Shown here: positions 50,901 to 62,900 of the stretch, piece after piece
How the letters are laid out: each line of letters begins with the position of its first letter
Position numbering within the stretch: the first letter of the stretch is position 1
Assembly: GCA_021234535.1 (NCBI GenBank)
Contig: CM037850.1
Span: forward strand, 18,409,088-18,473,087
DNA from: Stichopus chloronotus
Lineage: Eukaryota > Echinodermata > Holothuroidea > Aspidochirotida > Stichopodidae
Length of the DNA stretch: 64,000 bases
Reading direction: 5' to 3'
Program-made: the position numbers and the translations under genes
Notes under the pieces: generated by a model
The model's database searches: none
What the model was told of the DNA's origin: nothing
Seen by the model: only the letters and a program-made list of their open reading frames with translations

Positions 50901-53900
50901 ATCATTATATTTGGAAGGACTGAAGTACTTCATACTGCTTCCCTCAATTTTGATCTGTAACTTGGAGTGAGTTTTATTGATCCATTTATGTCTCATTTTC
51001 TGTTCTTTTTTTCTTTTTCCTTTTGATTATTTTGTCCAACTTTAGCTCTAATATTTCACTTTAAACCGGAAGTATTTTTCAGGTCAAAACTCCACACTGA
51101 TTGTTGTATGTCAGTATACTTGTTCTTACAATGTATCTCTGATTGCAAGAAACTTAACACGGTGGCAGACACTGCTCAAAAGTAAGCTTGCAAGTTTAGA
51201 AAAAACAAAAAAAAAAGTCAAATCGATTTCTGATATCAGTTTCACATAAGCTATACTGCTCTCCGTACAGCTGATTTCTTGACATAATGCCTAAAAAATG
51301 AGTAATCTGGGGGAGCTTCTTGAACTACAAAATTGTGAAAAATCGTCCTTTTCCAAGCAGCACGACATACTTTCATTTGACTTTCAAAATATACCATTGT
51401 GTATGATTAGATGATGATAGGCCCCGGTGATCATCTCTTCAGGGATGATAATTATGTGCCATGTTACGGCTGACATGTATGTGAATGTTACTTACCATTC
51501 TCCACTGACCCAATGAAAATTTTGATCATCTATGAAAAGCATCAACATTGATGATGCCAAAAATCAACAGACTGATTGTTAAACTTCGTTTATTTCATTG
51601 ACAATGTATGTAACTTGGAAATGACTTCCACACTCACACTGAATGAAGTCGTCCAGTATTGTTTACATGTGTGTTCTTCTGAGCGCGCACTTCCCTGCGC
51701 GAATTTAATAGACATTTTCACCTATGGTGGTTTGCTTAGCTAGAGTGAACAGATTCGGGCCTAAGAAATTCACACACATGAATTTCCCATGTTTTAATCA
51801 AAACCAAGGCCAGGGTCGTTAAATGTGTTTTTCAAACCGATGTTATATAATCACATGCCTATGATACCTCTCTCTCTGTCTTACATTATTTCCTACATTT
51901 GATTGTTCCTTTCAATTCTTCTCACATTATACTCTTTGAATCTAGAATCCAGGAGAGAATTGGATTTTACTTACATTATATTCCTTAACTCTAGAATCCA
52001 GGAGGGAGTTTGATTCTTCTAATTTCACTTTTTCATCTTTCCATTCCTGTTCCTTCTTCTTCCACTCCTCCTCCGCCTGCTGGTGTTCTTTGTAAAGCAG
52101 ACCCTGCTGGTGTCGCAGCACCGCGAACTTACGACGGAACACCTCCAGGGCGGTGTCGCATTTGCTAAGCTGCTCCTCCTTAGTTGCCAGTTCCTGAAAA
52201 CAAGACAGATGAAACAGATAAGACCACATCTCCACTGACCTAATCTCAGCATGTAACGCTTGTTTGCTGTTTTTTTGGTCTTTATTCTCGGGCCTTTTGG
52301 TTACCCTTTTCTTTTTTTGCATTGAATGAGATATTTTTATACTCATGTGTAATGAACTTAACATGGGAAGATCACAATGCTAAGTGTAACACACTGCATT
52401 TGTTCTGTTGTGTGTCATATACATAAGTATAGTGAAGGATAGTGCAATGAAGTATAGTGCAATACTGAACCCTAGATAACAGTATAGCACACTGCAGCAG
52501 GGTACAATACAATATTCATACCACAGCTCAATACTGCACAGCATACAAAACAGCAGTACAGCATATCAGCAATTGCAGACATTGCAAGTAACCCGCTACG
52601 AGGTATGCATGAATCGACAGTGTTTGGGTGCCCACATGTTTTTTGGGTCATATCGTACACATTTCTACACTGGTTAATGTGAAATGACTTTATAAAATGA
52701 CTTTTGAATTCATGTCAACTTTCAGTGTTTTCTTGCCACTGGTGATACTTTGCAATGCTCTGCGTGAAACTAATTACCTGCAAGGTCTGTATCAGTTGCT
52801 CATTGAGGGAAGATATCACTTCTGCCGACGAGACAGCCAGTCCCTGAGGGAGAGGCATCTGTTGCATAGTCATGACTCCGCCTCCTTGACCTAGGTCACG
52901 CAGATCCTTCAGTTCCTGTTCCAGTCTTGTGATCTGGCATCAGAATGAAACAAAAAAAGCCAATGTCAGGCACAAATAGATGCCAGGTGCAAAATGGTTG
53001 GTCACAGAAGAATGTGGTCATTGTTGCTATCAATGTATATCAGCTTTTTAAGGAGTCCAATCATTATTGTACAGTTTGTAGTGACTGTTGTAGTTCTTGC
53101 TTTGAAACTTTAGCAAGTCTCTATTCTCCCTATCTATCCCAGCCCTTTCCTCCCCCCTTACTGAAGTTCACATTCATTACTCAGTAAACAAAAGATGGCA
53201 AAATTTGGTTTTCATGCATTTATGACAGTTACTTCCACAAAATTTTATAAATAATTGTCAAGCTTTCAGAAACCATCCTGGTAAATAATTGAACAAAATG
53301 AAGAGTCTGCAGAAACTACAGTTCCTTTTTTTAACAGGTTTTACATAGCTGTGAAATAACAATGGCCACCATTCTAGAAAGTTGCCAATGGTGAAATAGA
53401 TTATCCTCTGGTACAATTTGCAAAAACATAAATTTCTTGTTGAGGTAATTTTCTGGTTGCAATAGGCATCACACCAAAAGTAAGGTCACACCAACTTGAT
53501 TAAACATACTGACTTTTGTAATCAATTAAATATTGCACACCTGAAAACCAACAAACTCTCTCATGCAGAGACACTGTGCCAAATCTCACACACACACACT
53601 GTTGCTATGGTTACCTTGGTCTTGGCTTTGTCAAACTCCACCATGGACTTGTCACATTCATTTCTTGCTTGTCTGAGCTCTCTCCTCAGTTCCTCATTTC
53701 TACCCATCAGTTGGTCTACCTGCGCCTTCATGTAGACGTGAGCCTCGTAGTCGACTGAATCGCTACCGGTCTTCTTCTCGAACATCTGTGGGGCAGAAAT
53801 TCAACAGGACTGGTAAACGAGGACATTGATGATAATTTTTATTGACTGAGCTTTTGTCTTCATTTGACAAGAGCACTCTCAATCTGATCATCTTGATAAC

Positions 53901-56900
53901 AATACATTTTACAGTCTCGTTATTCTCAAGTTCATCCCTTTCTAGTTCTCAAATTCATCCACTTGTAGTTCTCAAACTGATCCACTTGTTTGTGTACATA
54001 ACAGTTGCAAGGTTCATATACTAGGCTCCTTTGAACCACCCGAAATGGCAATAACCGCAATCACTTTTGTGTTTAAGGAAATGAAACATTAGAGTGGCAT
54101 GTATCAACAGCACTGAATAGCGTGATTTCTATCGATGTCGGACAAAGTCAGGATACAATAAATTGGGATTACAGTGAGGTAGTCTAGAACATTCGCACAT
54201 ATGACCGTCATGTTTTCGTGGGACAAGTTGCTAACTTGCTATATGTTAAAACATCGTACTGATGTGTATATATATTCAATATGCAAGACACACTCCATTT
54301 CATACATACACACTTAAACTGGAAATATTAATTTATTTTAATAGTTTATATTGTGCTTCCCCCCACAAAGGTTCAAAGAACTTTAGAGAAAGAACAAGAA
54401 GACGGGAAGAAATGAATGAGACCTAAATGAGCAAGTTTTTTACCTTAACTAAAAGCAATAACCATTACAAAATATAAAGAAAAAATATAAAAAAAAGTCT
54501 GTACGGACTCTACCAGCACACAATAGAACACAATTGACTGTAGAACACGGCAAAAACGTTTGACTACATCGAGGAAAATCTGGTGACACTCACTGCCAGC
54601 AATCTCTCAAGGGACGGTCCCAGGATGTCCATGTTGACTGCGCTACCGTCACTCTCCTGCACCGCCCTCACTAGGTTCTTTACTTCCCTCTCCAATTTAC
54701 CGTTCTCCTCTGCGAGCCTCTTGTTTTCGACTTTGTGCTGAGACGACTCCTGTCTGAGCCTCTCGCTTTCCCTCTCGGCTCTGCCGATGTCCTGCTCCAA
54801 GCGGTGGGCCTTTCAGGGTGATGCAAATATCAGACAAGAAAACATAAAGTGAGGGCGACAGACAACTGCTACAGGAACGTTCTCCAAAATACGAGAAGCT
54901 TAAGACATCAACAATTGCTTGCCTAAACTGCATAATCTTGTTAAGACACAAGAAGTGTCCTGTTTGCTCATGTTCAATCAATAATTTCCATGCAGGTTAC
55001 AAAGGAGTACGTCTTAGATTTGCAGGTTACAGTCTAAAATAGGTTTCTTAGATGCTAGGTTTTCCCTGCTAGATCAGGCAGAATAAAAAAAGGCACCGCT
55101 ACTGTGAATATATAAAATGCGTCTCACATTCGTATACTTTTAAATATATAACATTTTAAATGACTTCAGCATTATGATAAGTAATAAAAGTGAAGTAATA
55201 CAAATAAGAGTTAAGTCCTTGAGAAATTGTTCAATACCTTTAAACGAAGGGAATCAGAGAGTTTTTCCGACTCCTGAAGTCTGATGCTGCCCTCTGGAAC
55301 CGGAGCACTGCTGGCCTTCTTGCGGTTCTTCAGCTCCACAGCGTACTCATCCAGGGCTACCAAATCATCGGAGGTGAGTCCCAATGCGACAGCTCTATAG
55401 GAAACAAGACCAAAGCGAAGAATGAACTGTTACCCTGAGAGAACAGCAGGGAGAATAGTAACAGGAGAGGTAGATAATACAAGACACCATCTTATTTCAA
55501 GAAGGTAACACTATTAATAGACACCGGCAGGAAATTTCCAGTGTTTCCACAGGTCATTTGTGTACCATTTGCACCTACTGAGCGGTTCCAAAATTACTAC
55601 CTACTACCGGCTACCGACAAAATGTGAACAACCATACTTCTTCCAGTCACTGTCAGATGTTATCTGCCATACCTGACATTATTACAAATGTCAATTGAAT
55701 GAAACTGTAGAGTAAGCAGAAACAAACTTATTGTTTTCATCACGAACTTCTTTACATACATGTCCCCTTTATTCACCAATGTTACCAGTAGAGCTTACAT
55801 TCTGGTAAGGTATCTGACAGCCACAAGACAGAAATTATCTGGTTCCTGTTTTAGGAACATTTGAAAACACCACAATTTTGACAGAAAATTCCATGAATAT
55901 GACTCAACAAGGGGACCATGCATTTTGATTCACTACTTTGTATGCACTGGTGAATATTATTAGAAGCACTAACCACTGTGTTTCTGTAGAAAGGTTCCCC
56001 TCGGGAATGTTAAAGGGGTCGGAACGCTGAACGTTCCCCATTATTTGCCCTCAGACAGCAAGAATGGAGAAATTGGTTTTCCGATTAAAATGGCCTACTA
56101 TTTGGGAGACTACAATTCACCTTTATAAATGAGTTTGCTCATGTGAGGAGACTTGCATGGATTGGAGATTTTTCTAACAATTGGGTTTAAATGGTCTTCT
56201 TACCTTTGAGCTCTCTGCGATGCCAACGTTCGGATCTGCTTCTTCAGCACGATTCTCTCTTCTTCCAATCGTTCGACTTCTTTTGACAGCACCTGGCGAG
56301 CAAGATCGGATGAACGGCTATGACATTCTGTTTTGTCTCATGAAGGAGAAATTTGCAAGAAAACGATGGAAAAGTACTGGTGGATAGCATCTGCTCTCAA
56401 TAAAAATGTACATGTGCACCTCAAATGTAGACACAGAATGGAGGTTTATCAGAGAAGAAAGGAATACCTCATTGGAAATGTTATTCCCTTAAAGAAGTCA
56501 GGTGAAGTCTACATCAAAAAATAACTTGGCTGAGTAATATTCTGTTCACCACCAATATTATCTAAGAGATGTCCACACATTCTACATAATCATTGTAGTG
56601 TGATACGTCAGAGTATAAATGGCACATCAGGAATTGAAACTGTTCCTGTGTTTAGTCTAGTCCTTTCCATTTGGTTGGACGATGTCCAAATCTGACTGAA
56701 TATTCATGAATAGACTACTGTGATTGCTAGCTTCATACCTTTGGAATGACCGTCAATACTATTAACACCAATAACCCATCTCAATAGCTTCAGAAATGTG
56801 AAATTATCGGACAATGAAAAGTGAGAATTGGTGGACAAGATGGAGACCCACATTGGATGAGACCATTCCAGTCGAGACAAATCTCGACAAGCAGGCCACT

Positions 56901-59900
56901 ATGACCCCCATCTCTCAGAATTTTTCCTGCTTTGCATAAAAATCACCTCCTGAGAAGACATACTTGCATGACATAATATCACATAAGAGAGACAATGTTA
57001 GGGTTTGTTGTGCCCAATCGAAGGCATACGTGTGATTGGCTGTCAGTAAGCCTCATAAATATTCACACACTTTTGTTTACCTGATTCAAAGCCCTGTCTT
57101 GCTGGTGTTGCAATCCCCTTGATAGCTTAGCCTGGTCCATGTCGATCGGCTTGCTGACGTCCAGACCCAATCGGCTGCGGAGTTCCTCGTTCTCCTCCAT
57201 GAGGTCGTTCATCTTCAGGTCCAGTTTGTTCACCTGCTGGGTCAGGTTTTCGATATTTCTGGCGGATCGACGTTGATCATAAATAACAAAAAGTAAAGGG
57301 GAAACAGCGGATGATATGAAGGTGAAAACAAAATTATGAGAATGATACATGATAAATTGCCCCATTTAACAATATCAACTTGTTGAATTTACAAATTTTG
57401 GCAAAATGAGCTCCAGACCCTTTGTATATAAGTTCCAGCCTTGAAAAACACTCATGCCAAGAACACTGACTCTTCCATATTAGAGGTGGACCATCCATTG
57501 TTTTTATGTTTATTGTTCACCAATGATGAGCACTATTGCTTTCATGTATTTCGAGCGCTGTATCCAGTGTTTTATTCATCAGTTATTCCACAAGTATGCC
57601 CATTGTTCTGTCATCTATTATTGTACAGCAAATGTCCGTTGTTCTTTCACCTGCTATTCTACTACAAGATCCTTCGTTCTTTCAACTTTCATTTACAACA
57701 GATATTCATTGTTCTTTTATCTACAACAAATGTATATTGTTCTGTCATCTGTTATTCTTTAGCAAATGTCCACTGTTCTTGTAGCTATTGTTCTACAACA
57801 AATGTACATTGTTCTTTCATCTATTATTCTACAACAAACACCCATTATTCTTTCGTCTGTTATTCTACTATAATATTCATTGTTTTTCATCTGTCATTTT
57901 ACAACCAATATTCATTCTCCTTTCTTCTGTTTTTGCACAGCAATGTCCTTTCTTTTTCATCTCTCTTATTTACAACAAATATTCGTTGTTTTATCATCTA
58001 TTATTCCAAGCCACATCTCCATTTTTCTCTCATCTGCTATTCACCAGTGGTGTCCATTTTTCAACCATCATCTCAGGTGTGTGTCACATTTTTCCCTTAG
58101 AAATCATCCACCATTACACATACAGGTATTTGTCTGTTCCTGATGAGGTGTCATACCTGCCAGTCACAATAGACTGTTGATTGTTTCATTCTCCTGTTTC
58201 TCTTTTACCTTTTTTTTTGGGGGGGAGAGAGGGGGGAGGTTGGGGTTGCCTCAGGTCTCAGTCCTGTGACAGCAGGTCTTGAATGATCACACAATATACA
58301 TGTCACATCATCGTGGACAATGTCACAAGACAGACTGCAAATGACTCAACAAGAGGAGAAATTTTACTCACACATCCCTCTGAGAAATCTTTTTCTTGCA
58401 TTCCTTTATCTCTTGTACAGCATCTGATAAGCCATACTCTCCCTGTCAAATTGAGAAAAACAAGAAAAAAAAAGTTACTCTGAGTTCAAAATCTTTTGTT
58501 TTGTTGAGTAACTGAATCATTTCAGTGAGACCTGGAATCAGGAACACATCAATATTTTTTTTTTCATGTCCAAGTCACATTCAGTGCCTGTGCTCACTGG
58601 AATCTATTTTCACTTTCACAAAATACAAGGTAAAAAGCACCTAAATCATGGTGAAAGGTAAACAACCAAACCGACGTACATCAACGATCAACAAACCAAC
58701 GTACATCAACGATCAACAAACCCATGATCAATCCAGTTTCCTTATTTTTCTAGTCGAGACTTACAGGACATTTAAATGCAGAGTGTGCTCAACAAACTGG
58801 AGATCGGCTGTCAACGATTCTGTCAACAATCGACAAACTGAATATATATTAAGTCATCTTAGAATCCCTTATTCTAATCAGCACTCTCACTTTTATTCAA
58901 TACAGGTTTCCTGCGTCTTTTTAGAGAACAAATTTTTGTGACTTTTCTAATGACTTTCCCAGATACAAATGACAAATTTCCGTATCATATCTCCTGATGC
59001 TTTACATGATGTTTTCAACAATGACAGCACAAGCCAAAATCAATATCACGTGAAGAGAATAATAAAAGTTGGTGATAAAAGTGAGAAAGCATTTTGATAT
59101 AAGGAGTGAAAAAGAAACAGTGTCACTTTGTGGTTACTACTTCCAAGACATTTTCCAGAACTTCAAACAATTTCTCTGAATTTCAAAACTATTCCAGGCT
59201 GTGAAATTGTTTCCCAAATTTTCATGACTTTTCCAGGTTTTCCATGACCGTGGGAGCCCTGTCGATAGGTGGGTCTCAAACATCGCTTACTCTCTGAAGG
59301 AATTTGACAGCTTCTGTGATTAGTCCTCTTTTTGGTTCCCGTATTTCTCCTGCATCTCTTGCACCCAGCAAAGGGGATACGTGCCTGCTATAAATCCTTT
59401 TCATTATTATTGATAGGAAAATGAACAGACCATAATGACACACCAAGCAAATGACTGAGAGAGGACGAAGTTATCTTTTATTCACTCACTACTGATTCTT
59501 CACACCAAATTCATTCCAATCACTTCTACCTTTATCTTTCGACTGGGAGTGCAATCAACATACCGATGGATCAACAATCAACATACACACAGATCAAGAA
59601 TCAACACAGGTTGCACCAACCATTTCGTATTCCCTCATTCTGTTCAAGGCTTCGTTCAGTTCTCTGTCTTTCTCCCTGGCGTCTGCATCCGCCCTCTGGG
59701 TCCGTTCCTCGGCGGCCTTGGCCTCTCTCTCTTGTTCTTTCATCGCTTCCTTTAACTGTTTGACTTGATTCTGTAGTTTCACTTGAGGAGCTGTAAATAT
59801 CATCAAATATGGAAATTTTTTTTTGAGTGGGACATTCGAGAATTGATTAAGAAATTAGTACTTCAAAGTTGTAAAGACCACCCGAGGGGATGAGTGCGTA

Positions 59901-62900
59901 ATTACTCATTAAGAGTGAGAGGTGCAAGGGCTTCACAAAAAAACACAGCGGGATGGAGGGGAACCGAGGGCATATGACGAGGGCAATGTTGATGGTAAAA
60001 TTGTTCTAAGGTACAAAAGAGAATAAAAAATCGATGGTTTCAAGGATTACAATATATTTCATCATACAGACGAGATTCTGATACAGCAGATGGAGGCAAA
60101 TTAATCGTAAGGCTGCAGCTTCAATTGTTGGAATTACAAGGCTCATGATTTGCGTGCTATCACAGTTTCAGTTTTACTACGCCTATACCCCAAACGGTAG
60201 GCTACCTGATGGTACTGTAGCTCAAATTTCTCCAAATGTTTAACCTTCCAATGACAGACCTTCAAATAATACCCCTTCTGAAAACACCCCTGTACTTGTG
60301 TTTCTCGAACAGACCAGGGTCCATTTACTAGGTCTTAAGCATTGAACTTACCCTAACATTAAGTTTGATAGCCAACCAGTGACTAAGTTTATCCTATATA
60401 GGCCTAGGCTAGCTGATATCGCAAAATGAGCTAATGGTAATGTCGTGAACAGCATGAGGGCCAATGAAAATAATAACCGACCGTTGCCTGGGTCTGAAGT
60501 AACTTTTTATCTAAATTTTCTTTTTCTGAACCCACATTTTGGAATAATGTAATCCTGCAAGAGTACTGCTCAAGTTATAATCAAATTACTGAAGACCTTA
60601 CGCAACACGGTAATTTATAGGATTACTACCCGTTTGTAGCCTAGCCTACATAAAAGTTAGGCGTATCTTACTCGATGCACAGTCTGTGCATGTTACATAT
60701 GCGTGCTCTACTGCATGTACTTAGTACGATTGACAACGCGATAACGTTGTCGATTGTATTTCAGACTTTTACTGATCACATCATGCAATTGCTGTATCCA
60801 TCCTCCGCACTCGTACCAAAAGTTCAAAATCAAATGCCAGTATTTACTGATTTGTCAATATTTGTAATCGTTACAATAAACTAAGTTCATCAAAAATAAT
60901 TAGTGATATCAGTTGAGAAATAAGTGGTCTTTGTTTTCACGGCGTACCAGGCAAGGGAGTGCGTAAGACTTAGCGCAGTCAAAACAGAGGCTTAACATAA
61001 GAAATTTGCACAAGGAGAGTATGGCTGCATTAGATTACGATATGCTATCGTAATCCAAAAAGGAGACTAAAATAAACATTTCCATAAAGATATTAGGAGA
61101 AAGCAAGCTATCAATCATAAAAAACTGAGGCGCAATGATTTTAATGAGATTTTTAATGTAAGTTACTTTTTTAATGTAAGTTACATTTTTAATGTAAGTT
61201 ACTTTTCCGAAGTAAGTCCTCTTTAGCATTAGAATTGGTCATGAATAAATCAAAATTATCGATTGAGACGCTGGCCAGAATCAGGAAATTGATTATTCCC
61301 TGACAGTAAAATTGTTTTGCCTCTCTCTCACGATCTTACCTCCACCTTTGATGGCATCTTGCCTCAGTTGCTCTAACTCCTGAGCTTGTTCCTCCATCTC
61401 CTGAGCCGACTGCTCCAGCTCCTGTTTCAGGGCTTCCAGCTGACTATCCTTCTGCTTCAATGCCTGAGTGTCATGATGAAATGATTGCATACATTTTTAC
61501 AAGTACAGAATTCAATAAAAACAAAAACAACGTGCATGAAAAAAAAAAAAGGCAAAACGAACCTCAGAGCCAAAACAATGGCATATTTTCTGATTTGTTG
61601 CTACAAGTTTTTACTGTTTTCACATGTCGTTTATTCATTCTGATAGTTACAGATACATAGGCCCAGGGCCATCCTCTGGACTTACCGCCGTAAGAGCTTG
61701 GACTGACGTCTTGTCCGTGTCGATCTCTGAGGCTGTCAGTTGGTCTCGCAGCTGGCGGATGACTCTATTCAGCTGGTTTATCTCCTCATCTTTCACTTTC
61801 ATTGCCGTCTGTGGAGGGGAAAAGTCGTCTCTAACAGGCTATGACGGGACCGCTTACTAATGTTTTCAACGGTAACCTAAGTTTCTGCCTGAAACGTCTA
61901 CCCGTTTCCAAAATCTAATCTGTTCTTCACAACGACACCAACGACACATCTTTGTGTTATACTGGATGCTTTATTGGTCGTACTTGTTTTACTGCGAATT
62001 TTAACTCAAGGAGCGAATTACCCGGATTCCGCCCTGTTGCGATTCAATTTCATGGAAGCTTTGCGATAGTTGAAAATTGTTACTTTCTCTGGTCCTACCT
62101 AGAAAGTTGAATTCTCCGTCACATTGTTTGAATCTGAAGTCACAAATTCCGTTAAAACACTACAAAAAGTGGAGAATCCTTTGGATTCGTGAATTTTATT
62201 GTAAGTTAGGGATTGATTGAATTGCTAATACTATGGCACACATTTGAGTGAGTAAAGTTTTTAACTTATTTCACATTGCAATGTTTGTTTAACATCGGGC
62301 TAATCAAAATGGGTTGACTGCTTACAACTTCAAACATTGATTAGCAAAAAAATATGGTCACACCGTAACATAGTGAAAATGAGGAGCAATATATAACATC
62401 ATTGATTTGAAATGAAGCTATCATATCATTACATGCTCCACATGATACACTAGTCAGTCCCCTAGACATCGGAAAATTACGAAAAACTGTGAGATTGAAT
62501 ACCAAGGAATTTTGCTTAGCCAGAACGTTGCTCATCGACAACATATAGTGCTTACAAAGTTCCCTGGAGGGCTGTGAGGACCAGCTCTCATTTGATAGGA
62601 AGGACCTCTGATGGCAAGATTTGACAATTCAATACAGACAATCAGCTTCGGAGGTTGAAAGGAGAAAATGCTGACCAAGTATACAGCATTATCACTCACA
62701 AATCTGTAGTAATCATTTTAGCAACATCAGAATGAATAAATGTAAAGCAAGTCTGGTTGATTCTTATATTTTATGTTAACATCTGAAACATTTCATGCTT
62801 ACCTTCCACTCATCCACTTTCTTGTTGAGTGCCTGCATCACTTCGTCATCTGCGCCTGTGTTGGCCTGGACCTGTTCTGTTAATTCTGATATCTTGAAAT

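Noticed and set aside
57441..58100. 219-codon plus-strand open frame
   Set aside because: It covers a degenerate minisatellite, is dominated by Phe/Ser/Tyr/Cys, overlaps equally long frames in other phases and lies in a CEP290 intron.
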